This document shows positions 1 through 8,554 of a stretch of 64,000 nt of DNA, piece by piece. Each line of letters opens with the position of its first letter. Position 1 is the first letter of the stretch. This DNA comes from an uncultured Proteiniphilum sp. (GTDB taxonomy: Bacteria > Bacteroidota > Bacteroidia > Bacteroidales > Dysgonomonadaceae): positions 12,204-76,203 of the forward strand of contig NZ_CALNAT010000002.1 of assembly GCF_937873925.1 (NCBI RefSeq). The letters are read 5' to 3'. The notes under the pieces were generated by a model. The model saw only the letters and a program-made list of their open reading frames with translations, was not told the origin of the DNA and did no database searches. The position numbers were made by a program, and so were the translations under genes.

Positions 1-1357
1 TGGGATCACCGATCTTGTTCTTCACGACCCACGACACTTCGTCGCCGCTGCCCTTACCTACATCCTTATACCTTCCGTTGCCGAACCATACAGCTCCGTC
101 AAATGCGATGGAGGAGTAGTAGCGCGGCTCCCTGTACTGATTCAGCTTAGCGGTCTCAAAACCTTCCTGGATATAGTACTTCTGGTCTGCCGGGGCGGGA
201 GCGGTCTTGTAGCGGTTCTCGTAATCATAATACTTGTCTTCATCGATCGGCACCCCGTTACCGGAGTAAAACTGCTCTGCGATATGGATAGAAGGTCCCA
301 AATCGGGACGGGCAATGATATACATCATCTGTTCATGGGTGAAGTAAGGCAGCGAATGCCTCTGCAATGCATTGAATGTACCGTTGGAGTAGCCCCAGAT
401 TACCTCTTCGTTCCATTTCTCGGCAAAAGCATTCCTGAGAGCCAAAATGCGATAAGTCTCCTCGGAAAGATCGTAATAGAGGTTAATAAACCTGTAAAGG
501 GCATGGCTTGCCTCATGTGCGGCATCAATAGCAGCCTTCGAGGCATCCATTGCTTTTTTCCATTTCTCATGATCATACTCTGTATTAAATAACTTTACCC
601 CTCTTGAATCCACGAAATTGGTATACGTCGTGTTCCCGTTGAAGAGCGGACTGGCAGCCATCACCAGTAGATCAGCCTTAACTGTCAACGCTATAGGGCG
701 GGTAATGCGACCCAACTGTGATATCCTGTCGGTGATGGCGAGGGGCAGGTCGGGTGCCGCCTCATCAATCAACTCCACGATATAATCCACCACATCATCC
801 ACCGGCTCACGAAACACCTGCACCTCTTCAATACCAGCGTGAATAGGTAAGTTTTCCCGCACAATGGGTATCGCCCCATACATACGCAGCAGAAAAAAGT
901 GATAGTAAGCCTTCAGGAATTTCACCTCGGCAATCCATAAATCACGCTCATTCTCAGTTATATCCAGTACTTTCCCAATGTTTTCAAGGAATATATTACA
1001 GTCCCTGATACCTATGAAGAGGTTTTTTCCGTCCTGTCGTCCTTCCCAGAAGTTAAGCAAGGGATCATTCACATTCTGTCTCCCCGGCAACTTCAGGTAA
1101 TAGGTATTGGATACGACATGCTCCGTACGGTCAATATCGTGACTCCAAATCTCGTCGCTTCCCATCATGGCCGGATCCCGTATATAACCTAAATCGGGCA
1201 GATAGGAGTAACAGGTTACAAGAAATTTCTCAGCACTCTCCCTGTCCCGGAAAGCATAATCGATCGTGGCAATATTATCCGGTACTACATCAAGATAGTC
1301 ACTACAGGAAAGGGTGAATGCCACCATACAAATCAAAACTGTTTTTATTTTTTTCAT
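1..1357 (-). CDS. SusD/RagB-like outer-membrane nutrient-binding lipoprotein (3' end outside window)
   Basis: Surface lipoprotein expected to cap the neighbouring SusC channel and bind its ligand. The first 452 codons are visible and the C-terminus runs off the window edge. The protein opens with a lipoprotein signal ending in the lipobox LSC followed by SDYLD, a common SusD mature N-terminus. It continues with the helical TPR-like SusD core, including a stretch reading WIAEVKFLKAYYHFFLLRMY that is typical of the family. The start ATG at 1357 lies 13 bp after the SusC stop, so the two are co-transcribed. The ligand cannot be told from sequence; the operon context suggests a pentose- or polyol-containing glycan. 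The visible part shows no frameshift, unlike four genes upstream in the same operon. Confidence 0.93.
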   Translation of the reverse strand, partial: MKKIKTVLICMVAFTLSCSDYLDVVPDNIATIDYAFRDRESAEKFLVTCYSYLPDLGYIRDPAMMGSDEIWSHDIDRTEHVVSNTYYLKLPGRQNVNDPLLNFWEGRQDGKNLFIGIRDCNIFLENIGKVLDITENERDLWIAEVKFLKAYYHFFLLRMYGAIPIVRENLPIHAGIEEVQVFREPVDDVVDYIVELIDEAAPDLPLAITDRISQLGRITRPIALTVKADLLVMAASPLFNGNTTYTNFVDSRGVKLFNTEYDHEKWKKAMDASKAAIDAAHEASHALYRFINLYYDLSEETYRILALRNAFAEKWNEEVIWGYSNGTFNALQRHSLPYFTHEQMMYIIARPDLGPSIHIAEQFYSGNGVPIDEDKYYDYENRYKTAPAPADQKYYIQEGFETAKLNQYREPRYYSSIAFDGAVWFGNGRYKDVGKGSGDEVSWVVKNKIGDP

Positions 1358-1370
1358 CTTTTTTTCAGTA

Positions 1371-4300
1371 TTAAAACGAAAATTGAATTCCTATATTATA
1401 AACCTTCTGAATGGGGTAACCCAGACCATTCCCGGCCATCTCGGGATCCCACAGTTTAAATTTGCTAAAACTCAACAGGTTGGTCCCGCTCACGTAAACT
1501 CTCAGATCTTTTACATGAAGACGATTAAGCAGCTTGTCGGGCAATGTATATCCCAATTCTACCGATTTCAATCTCAGGAAAGAGCCATCACGCATAAACC
1601 AAGTGCTCCTTTGTGTGTTGTTTGCTATTACCCGGTTGGAGAGACGAGGCCAAAGTGCATATAGATCCTGATTAGTGGTCGACCAGTGACTGTCGGCGTA
1701 AACCTTCAGTAATGCATTTTTGGAGATCACACTGCTGTTATCGTCATTGTCTACAAAAGGGTGTGTAGCGGCAGCGTCTATCCAGAACGATTCGCGTGCC
1801 AGTCCCTGAAAGAAGAAAGAGAAGTCAAACTTATCATTTCCTGTAGAGAATCCGAAGCCGTAGATAATCTCCGGGCTGGTAGGATAACCGATAGGTACCA
1901 TATCGAGCGATGTGATTTCACCATCGTTATTGATATCCCGGTATTTAATATCTCCACCCATATACTCTCCAAAAGTTTGAACCGGGCTGTTGGCTACATC
2001 AAACTCATCGATAAAGAGACGTTCTGCAATATATCCCCATTGCTGTCCGATAGGCCGGTCTACCCTACTAAGCCAAGGCGTATCACTGTTATCAATTTCA
2101 TCATATACTTTGTATTTTGCCTGGGCCCAGGTAAAGTTGGCACGTCCCGTGAGCCACCACCTATTAGCAAAAGCTTTGTTGTAATCGATAGAAAAATCAA
2201 TTCCCCGGCCTGAGGCTTCTCCCACATTTGTCGCCGGTATAGCCTGCAATCCCATGGTGGAGGGAATATCGGAACGACTCATCAGGATATTCTTTCTCTC
2301 TTCCTTATAGAGGTCGATCAGTATTTCAAAATCCCGGAAGAGTCCCACCTCTAAGCCTATATTGGTTTTGTAGGATGTCTCCCAGGTGATCAGATCATTT
2401 GCATAACGTGAGATGGAAACACCATTCACAGAATATCCGTAATCCTCGCCAAAAGTATATCCCTTGGATGAATTGTTCATATTCACTTCAGAGAGATAGA
2501 AGAAACGGTCATCCCTGTTACCAATGGCATCGCTACCCACTAGTCCGTAGGTTCCTTTCAGTTTCAGCTTGGAGATCATATCCTCCACTCTTCCCTTCCA
2601 GAAGGGTTCATTGGAGACATACCACGCCCCTCCTATAGAGGGGAAGAAACCGAATCGTTCATTTTGGGAGAATCGTTCCGAACCGTTATATCCGAAATTG
2701 AATTCAGTAAAGTAACGGCTGTCGTAACTGTAGGTAAAACGTCCCGACAGCCCTACGTTCCGTGAGGGGAGTGAAAGGGTAAGGCTTCCTGCATTTGCTT
2801 CGGTGTAGTTACGCATCACGGCTACCAGCAGTCCACTTACACCATGCTTTTTATCAAATGTATTGTCATAATTGACAGCCAGTTCCGAATAAGTAGTGGC
2901 AGAGACTTCCTTGGCCCCCTCCGTATATCCGAGGTATTCGGTACCCGTGTCAGGATTCATCTTAAAGAGATCAAAGGTATTATTCACTCTGTCATAATTC
3001 AGTACGCTATAGTAGAAGGGATTATAACTCCGGATCACGTCGAAATAAGAACTTCGGTTGGTACTGAAGAGTCCTCGCAGGTTCAGTCCCTGCGTGATAA
3101 AGTCGAGATTCTGTTTCATTTCAAACTGAGCCAGTATCAGCGACCTTGTATAATCCTTATATCCTTTCACCATATCTGCATAGGGGTTAATATAGTTTCC
3201 CCCTTCATAATTTCCAAACATGATATGCTGTACATGTGCCGTTTTCTCCGTCTTGGGGTAATAAGCAGGGAAAAGTGCCGGATCGGATCGCATCATCTTC
3301 TGATAAAGGGCAGAACCTCCGTCAATGGGGCCGGTATAGTCGTCAAAGGTACCGTGCAGACGTACGATCGCCTCCGTAGTAGGTGTAATATTGATGTTCA
3401 CATTGGATCGCAACAGATACTTTCTCAGGTCTATGTTATTATTGAAGTTGCTTTGCTTATCTACATTCAGTATGCCGCTGTCCTGATTATAGGTTCCGGC
3501 AATATAGTATCTGGCAACCTTTCCACCACCACTCACATTGAAGTTGGCCCTTCTGTTTACGGCGAAATTCTTGAAGAGAAGATTGTACCAATCGTTAGCG
3601 GGATAGATAAGCGGATTGACTCCCCGTTCAGTAAAGTCGATTTTCTGTCGGGAATAGGGCATGATTGCCAACGGGTCACGAGTAGACACCGCTTCATTAT
3701 TCAATTTCATATAGGTTACCGGATCGGCCAACTCAACTTTCCGGGTAGGTGTTGAATAAGATGTCTCATATCGGAAAGAGATACTTGCCGGTCCTTCCTT
3801 TCCTTCCCTGGTGGTCACAAGTATCACGCCATTGGCTCCCCGTGCCCCGTAGAGCGCGGTGGCAGTTGCATCCTTCATAATGGAAAAACTTGCTATATCA
3901 TCCGGTTGAAGCCGGGAAAGATCAGCAGAGGTCATTTCTACTCCGTCAATAAGGATAAGCGGTCCCGCAGCATAAGAGAAAGAAGTAACGCCACGCACAA
4001 AAAAACTGGCATCATCTTGTCCGGGTTCACCGCTCCGTTGGTATGAAATAAGCCCAGCGACCCTTCCGGCCAGAGCCGTTGTGAGGTTGCTGGAGGGCAC
4101 CTTTAGTTCTGAAGGCTTTACCGTGGAGATGGAAGCCAATACACTCTCCTTCTTCTGTCTGGCAAATGCAACTACTGTTACTTCATCCAATTCGTCGGCA
4201 ATCACATCCATCACGAAATCAAGACGCGATTCACCGTTATACACTCGCTCTATTGTTTCCATCCCTACAAAGGAGACTACCAAAGTCTCTCCCACGGGAC

Positions 4301-4571
4301 AATCGGGAAACTCATAATTACCGTCTATATCTGCTATCACGCCTCGAACACTCCCTTTTACCTGAATTGTAGCACCTGGCAATGCCTCTCCGCTTTTGTC
4401 GGTCACTTTACCCGATACCCTGGCTCTCCTGTCCTGTGACACAAGACTGTTATCCATACTGATGGCATTCAGATCAACCACAGCCAGAACGGTCAGAAGA
4501 AGCCATAAGTATATGCTTCTCCCGAAAGAAGAACCTTCTTTACAGCCATACTTTTTAATTAAGTGAATCAT
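1371..4571 (-). CDS. SusC/RagA-family TonB-dependent outer-membrane transporter
   Basis: Outer-membrane beta-barrel that imports oligosaccharides or other ligands with energy from TonB. The 1066-residue length is normal. After an N-terminal hydrophobic export segment (about residues 18-37) there is a carboxypeptidase-regulatory-like domain starting near residue 50 (VSGKVTDKSGEALPGATIQV). The plug domain follows, with ILIDGVEM and the hallmark MKDATATALYGARGANGVIL near residues 230-255, then the barrel, ending in the usual aromatic C-terminus (IQFSF). No TAnnTTTG box was found directly upstream, so it is probably transcribed from the araB promoter with the catabolic genes or from a promoter I do not recognise. 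It appears intact although the genes upstream are decaying. Confidence 0.96.
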   Translation of the reverse strand: MIHLIKKYGCKEGSSFGRSIYLWLLLTVLAVVDLNAISMDNSLVSQDRRARVSGKVTDKSGEALPGATIQVKGSVRGVIADIDGNYEFPDCPVGETLVVSFVGMETIERVYNGESRLDFVMDVIADELDEVTVVAFARQKKESVLASISTVKPSELKVPSSNLTTALAGRVAGLISYQRSGEPGQDDASFFVRGVTSFSYAAGPLILIDGVEMTSADLSRLQPDDIASFSIMKDATATALYGARGANGVILVTTREGKEGPASISFRYETSYSTPTRKVELADPVTYMKLNNEAVSTRDPLAIMPYSRQKIDFTERGVNPLIYPANDWYNLLFKNFAVNRRANFNVSGGGKVARYYIAGTYNQDSGILNVDKQSNFNNNIDLRKYLLRSNVNINITPTTEAIVRLHGTFDDYTGPIDGGSALYQKMMRSDPALFPAYYPKTEKTAHVQHIMFGNYEGGNYINPYADMVKGYKDYTRSLILAQFEMKQNLDFITQGLNLRGLFSTNRSSYFDVIRSYNPFYYSVLNYDRVNNTFDLFKMNPDTGTEYLGYTEGAKEVSATTYSELAVNYDNTFDKKHGVSGLLVAVMRNYTEANAGSLTLSLPSRNVGLSGRFTYSYDSRYFTEFNFGYNGSERFSQNERFGFFPSIGGAWYVSNEPFWKGRVEDMISKLKLKGTYGLVGSDAIGNRDDRFFYLSEVNMNNSSKGYTFGEDYGYSVNGVSISRYANDLITWETSYKTNIGLEVGLFRDFEILIDLYKEERKNILMSRSDIPSTMGLQAIPATNVGEASGRGIDFSIDYNKAFANRWWLTGRANFTWAQAKYKVYDEIDNSDTPWLSRVDRPIGQQWGYIAERLFIDEFDVANSPVQTFGEYMGGDIKYRDINNDGEITSLDMVPIGYPTSPEIIYGFGFSTGNDKFDFSFFFQGLARESFWIDAAATHPFVDNDDNSSVISKNALLKVYADSHWSTTNQDLYALWPRLSNRVIANNTQRSTWFMRDGSFLRLKSVELGYTLPDKLLNRLHVKDLRVYVSGTNLLSFSKFKLWDPEMAGNGLGYPIQKVYNIGIQFSF

Positions 4572-4770
4572 AACATGGTTTTTAATGGATTTTAAATAAT
4601 CTGCAATTTATTTTATCACCTTTTTTATTCTATCCTCCACATATAATTATTTATAGAGAAAAACAGATATTTTCTTTAACATATTTTTTGCGCAAAGAAA
4701 ATATAAAAATGTTACCAACCTATTTCGTTTTCGTGAAAAATTAGTTACAATGCTTCCCGGGGAATCTTCC

Positions 4771-4854
4771 TTATCCTCTCCTTTGCTTTGCTGTGTAACC
4801 GGCATGATCGGAAGCCAGTTCCACAGGGAGTACTACATCTTTGATAATTGACAT
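4771..4854 (-). pseudogene. rpiB: rpiB remnant (ribose-5-phosphate isomerase B N-terminus)
   Basis: A 27-codon frame starting at ATG 4854 translates to a peptide containing ELASDHAGYTAKQ. ASDHAGY is the start of the RpiB/LacAB fold and contributes to phosphate and substrate binding. The frame then stops; a full RpiB is about 145 residues, so the body and catalytic cysteine region are missing. It directly follows the broken transketolase, so the operon once encoded two non-oxidative pentose-phosphate enzymes. The match is short, but its position next to tkt makes chance similarity unlikely. Confidence 0.6.
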
Positions 4855-4881
4855 AACTTATTGTTTTAAATTATACTCCTC

Positions 4882-5546
4882 TTACTCATTACCGGAGCGG
4901 CGAAACATCATTCTCTTCACCTGTTCATATACATTCCTGCCGGTATAGCCCAATTTTTCATCTAATACCTTGTAGGTGCCGAAAAGCCGAACGACTTCAT
5001 ACCCCAGATCTCACCATCAGTGCCTATCATCCCTTCTAAGGTCACCGGCAATCCCGCTGTCAGCCCGAATTTCATCACTCCCCGGGGAAGTACCGATTCC
5101 TGATAAGCCTGTGATTGTCTGCGAAAAAGACCTTCTGATGGCAGAAATTTAGCTGCAATCGCTGCGCCGGCTGCAAAGGCATGTCCCAGTCCTAGCGGAC
5201 CTGAACTGTTCTCTATTCCCCGGAACAAATCCAGTTCAGGGTGTCCGGGTGTAAGACTTCCCCACTGACGGAATTCACCGAGATCATCCATCGTGAATTT
5301 ACCACAGAGAGCAAGTGTTGCATACAACATGGGCGACATATGACCTGCATCAAGGAAGAAGCGGTCACGTCCCTCCCAAAAGGGGTTATCGGGATCATAT
5401 CGCAGAAATTCAGTATAGAGTACATTGATAAAATCGGCTCCTCCCATAGGTCCGCCGGGATGACCTGACCTGGCTTTCTCTACCATTGCGGCCGACAAGA
5501 TTCGGATATTATCGGCAGCACGATTCATTACTTTGTTATCCTTCAT
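4882..5546 (-). pseudogene. tkt: Transketolase pseudogene: N- and C-terminal ends fused, then frameshifted
   Basis: Intact transketolases are about 660-680 residues; this frame has 194 codons. Residues 1-135 are the N-terminal thiamine-diphosphate domain start (KARSGHPGGPMGGADF, FLDAGHMSPMLYA, GPLGLGHAFAAGAA). At about residue 135 the sequence jumps in frame to the extreme C-terminal domain (LFRRQSQAYQESVLPRGV, then EGMIGTDGEIWGMKSFGFSAP), so roughly 450 or more residues, including the GDG cofactor motif and pyrimidine domain, are absent. At the end, APTRY-stop replaces the expected A-P-Y-K-V-L-D-E-K: one missing base moves the frame. The true C-terminus (KVLDEKLGYTGRNVYEQ) is readable in the next frame to a stop at 4882. 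It cannot make an active enzyme. Confidence 0.9.
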
Positions 5547-5583
5547 ATCTCAATAGGTATATAATTACAATTTTTCCCATACT

Positions 5584-6927
5584 TTATCCCTGCTTTATCG
5601 TCCATATACCATTGATACCGAAGATAGCATCCAGCCATCTTTCCATCATATCTGTCCGCATTGCCAGATCAAGGATAGTGTAACGACGTCTGATGTATAA
5701 AGCACGGTAGAAGGTTTCACGCAGGTACTCCCTCGAGATACCTATCTCTTCCGGCCCGGTAGGCGCCCCCACAACCTGAAGACGTCTCCTTACCTCATTA
5801 AAGGGGATAATCTGTTCTGATAACCTGGCCCTGATGTACGGCCATTGCTGTTTTAACAGTATGAGTTGGTCCCTGAGTTTCTCTTTTGTAATATATTTGG
5901 CAATTATCTCATACACCCCTATCTGAAGGAAGTCGGTACCCTTAAACATATCTACGGCATGCCGGATAAAGAGATCGAGCGTGGGCCATTTTCTGCAACA
6001 GGAATCAACGTCAAGCTCTTCTATGGGTGTTTGCAGCAGTTGCTCATAGAGTGCCGTAAGCGCCAGGGTGCCTATGGCCACCTGAAAACCATGCGCTACC
6101 TGGCCTCCGTTATATACATGGTGTTCCATATCCCACAGGTGACTGAAATGGTGCTCAGCTCCGGACGCGGGACGTGTCGACTTGGCATGCTGCATGGCCA
6201 GGCCACATAGCATCAGCCGCTCCGTCAACAGGGTGTAAGTGCCTTTGTGGCGTCTAACAATCCCTTCAGGATGAGAAAGTGCTTCATGCAGTCCTCCCTG
6301 TACAATATCCCAAGCTGTGTGGTTGATCGGTTCCTCCCCCAACGCGTCTGCCAGGATCCAGTCGGCGCCGGCAGTCACCTTGGCAAAAATGTCGGCATAA
6401 CCGGCGGCAGACATGGTCAGCGGTGCGTTACTGATGATATCTATATCGGCCAGGCAAGCCTGGGGGGCAGGGCAACTGAAGGTCTGTTTAGAGCCATCCA
6501 GGGTGACAGACGATCCAAAGGCGGTATAGCCATCGACTGATCCGGCTGTCACCACGCACATATACCTCCTGCAGGATTGATAAGATGCCAGCTTAGTAAG
6601 ATCGTTGATGATACCGGATCCAACAGCCACAGGTATCGCACTCTGCTCTCTGAGAACTTTGGCGAGTAACTCCATATTTTCATAAGTTGCCGCCGGTATC
6701 CCGTTATCGAAAATAAAAGGTATTTCTTGCTCCACACCATTCTCCTTCAGCAAGAGTCCAATCTTCTTTCCCACCAGGTCGTACATATTCTGATCGGCCA
6801 CAATAATGGCTTTAGCTCCGTCAAATTGACTTTTAAAGAGGTCTGCCACCTTGTTCACAGCCCCCCTCTCAATGACCAGCGCTTTCGTCTGATCTACATT
6901 TTTTAATACATCTACAATTTTCAACAT
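5584..6927 (-). CDS. araM: sn-glycerol-1-phosphate dehydrogenase, AraM/EgsA family
   Basis: NAD(P)-dependent reduction of dihydroxyacetone phosphate to sn-glycerol 1-phosphate, or a related polyol-phosphate reaction. The 447-residue protein has the dehydroquinate-synthase/iron-dependent alcohol dehydrogenase fold: a nucleotide-binding N-terminal half with VAVGSGIINDLTKLAS (about 101-116), TAGSVDGYTAFGS, and a metal site with histidines in GAEHHFSHLWDMEHH (about 258-272). Family length is about 390-450, so it looks complete. In Bacillus subtilis a homologue (AraM) also sits in an arabinose operon, matching the araB-type kinase here. The start ATG 6927 has no better alternative. Its substrate in this operon is inferred, not shown. 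Confidence 0.88.
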   Translation of the reverse strand: MLKIVDVLKNVDQTKALVIERGAVNKVADLFKSQFDGAKAIIVADQNMYDLVGKKIGLLLKENGVEQEIPFIFDNGIPAATYENMELLAKVLREQSAIPVAVGSGIINDLTKLASYQSCRRYMCVVTAGSVDGYTAFGSSVTLDGSKQTFSCPAPQACLADIDIISNAPLTMSAAGYADIFAKVTAGADWILADALGEEPINHTAWDIVQGGLHEALSHPEGIVRRHKGTYTLLTERLMLCGLAMQHAKSTRPASGAEHHFSHLWDMEHHVYNGGQVAHGFQVAIGTLALTALYEQLLQTPIEELDVDSCCRKWPTLDLFIRHAVDMFKGTDFLQIGVYEIIAKYITKEKLRDQLILLKQQWPYIRARLSEQIIPFNEVRRRLQVVGAPTGPEEIGISREYLRETFYRALYIRRRYTILDLAMRTDMMERWLDAIFGINGIWTIKQG

Positions 6928-6979
6928 ATCATATACAAGTTATTAGGAATCGCTCTTCATTGTACAACCCGAAAAACGA

Positions 6980-8149
6980 CTAATGATCCATATTCCCGGA
7001 ATCTAAATGCTTAAGCGTTTTCGCGTTATTCGGCAGTGTAATAAACTTGGTAAGCAAGGCGCTGATCAGGTACAAGAGCGCCAATATCCATATCACACCG
7101 GTACTTCCCACCAACCCTATAAAGAGCCCCACGACAGCGGGTCCTACAAATACCGGCAAGCCGGCACCCAGATTGAGAATCGACATGGCAGCACCCTTGT
7201 CATTCTTCACCAGTGAAGGCACTAAAGCCGAGAGGGGTACATAACCGGCCAGCATGGCTCCCCAGATGATACCCGCTATCATCACGGCTATGAAGCTGTC
7301 ACCAAACAGCTGAGGTGAATAGTAAAAGAGAAGAGTTGAGACGGCACACCCCACGCCTCCAAACCAGATGATGGTATTGCGCCATCCCAATGAGTCACCT
7401 ATAAAACCGAAGATCAGGTTGAAGATAATATTACTGGTGAAGATTGTACCCCATATCTGCAACCACTCGGTAGTAGTAAAACCGTACAGGGCAAAAAATC
7501 CTTTAGCCACTTCCCTCATCCGGGAGCGAAACTCGCCCTGTACCGCTCTCTTTCTCTCTTTGGTCAATACCAGTACAAAGAAAGCACCTACCAATACCCA
7601 TATTACCGCATTCCAGAGGGTGTTGATATATCCGATCCGGGGTATAGCCCAGCTGGAGTAGTAAGCACCCAGCACTACCAAACCACCGGTAAAAACAAAC
7701 CAGAACCAGCCTACGGCCCGACCGAGCGACTTGCCAGGACTCACGTAGGCTATCCATACAAGGAAAGAGTATGCAAACAAAGGGTAACCAAATCCGCGCA
7801 GGGCATAGGTTAGTAACATCACCGTGAAATTCATGCCGGGCAGCGCGTAACCCACGAAACTTACCGTTCCGAACAGATAGAGTATCAATCCGGTGAACAT
7901 TGTCTTTTTTATACCATAAGCTTCAGCCATTACACCCGAAAACCAAGACGCGATGGCTATAATGATCCCATAGGCAGAGAAGAGCATGGCGGATCGTTGC
8001 ATTGTCAACCCGTTTTCAATCAGATAGGGACTAAGCCATCCCTGCTCCATGCCGTCACCCATCATAAAGATCAGGATCCCCACATACCCCCATGCCAACT
8101 GCCCGGGTATGCCTACCTTCGCAAAGAAGTTTACTTTTACTTCATTCAT
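6980..8149 (-). CDS. MFS transporter, polyol (RbtT/DalT/CsbX-like) type, probably with an internal deletion
   Basis: Inner-membrane sugar-alcohol permease by family resemblance; GYPLFAYSFLVWIAYV and FTTTEWLQIWGTIFTSNIIFN are characteristic blocks. At 389 residues it is shorter than the usual 420-435. After the central cytoplasmic loop (about residue 215) the sequence passes from VAKGFFALYG straight to FTTTEWLQIW, where family members I know carry another 30-40 residues including a transmembrane helix. I infer an in-frame deletion around residues 219-225, which would disturb topology. Otherwise the reading frame is open and hydrophobic throughout. It lies between the truncated phosphodiesterase (17 bp gap) and araM (52 bp gap). 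If the deletion is real this is a pseudogene; an alignment is needed to settle it. Confidence 0.8.
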   Translation of the reverse strand: MNEVKVNFFAKVGIPGQLAWGYVGILIFMMGDGMEQGWLSPYLIENGLTMQRSAMLFSAYGIIIAIASWFSGVMAEAYGIKKTMFTGLILYLFGTVSFVGYALPGMNFTVMLLTYALRGFGYPLFAYSFLVWIAYVSPGKSLGRAVGWFWFVFTGGLVVLGAYYSSWAIPRIGYINTLWNAVIWVLVGAFFVLVLTKERKRAVQGEFRSRMREVAKGFFALYGFTTTEWLQIWGTIFTSNIIFNLIFGFIGDSLGWRNTIIWFGGVGCAVSTLLFYYSPQLFGDSFIAVMIAGIIWGAMLAGYVPLSALVPSLVKNDKGAAMSILNLGAGLPVFVGPAVVGLFIGLVGSTGVIWILALLYLISALLTKFITLPNNAKTLKHLDSGNMDH

Positions 8150-8166
8150 ATCTTTAAGTCTCTATA

Positions 8167-8493
8167 CTAAAAAATTAAATCGTTCAGCATGCCATCCTGC
8201 ATCAGCACAATCACACTGTCTTTTGTCAATCTCGGATCCACTTCAAAAAAGATATCGGGAACCTGCTCCACGGCATATTGCAATCCTTCCAGCGAATTAT
8301 CAGGATAGCCACTAGTACGCCAGTTGCCGCGGTGGCCACTGATAATAATTGAACTGTCTCCCCTGTATTGAAAAAACTGTTGAAGTGTTGTCCCACTCAC
8401 CGTACCCGGGCTCTTTTCACACGGTTGTACACACTGGCCAAATAACAGCAAGATAAGCGCCAGGAAAAGGTAACTGAGTTGTTTGTATTTCAT
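8167..8493 (-). pseudogene. Glycerophosphodiester phosphodiesterase fragment (N-terminal third)
   Basis: A 108-codon frame beginning with a lipoprotein-like signal (LLLFGQCVQPC). It then shows the first GDPD catalytic block: ISGHRGNW with the metal-binding His, PDNSLEGLQYA, FFEVDPRLTKDSVIVLM with the acidic metal ligands, and LMQD where active family members have LMHD. It stops eight residues later, whereas GDPD proteins are about 250-300 residues, so most of the barrel is missing, and the His-to-Gln change hits a catalytic position. The next gene begins 17 bp on, indicating that the 3' two thirds was deleted. Its former role was presumably release of polyol phosphates from diesters at the cell surface. 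Confidence 0.8.
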
Positions 8494-8554
8494 TCGTAGG
8501 GTTTTTTATGAGCCTGTTTTATTCTTCAGCCGGCAGAAGCGGTACTGCATTTTT

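Noticed and set aside
2844..3755. 303-codon open frame antisense to susC
   Set aside because: A shadow of the real gene: no domain, no start context, and the opposite strand encodes a conserved transporter.
4715..4735. TTTCGTTTTCGTGAAA before susC as an operator
   Set aside because: Only partly symmetrical and unlike the TCGAAAC site at araB; not enough to call.
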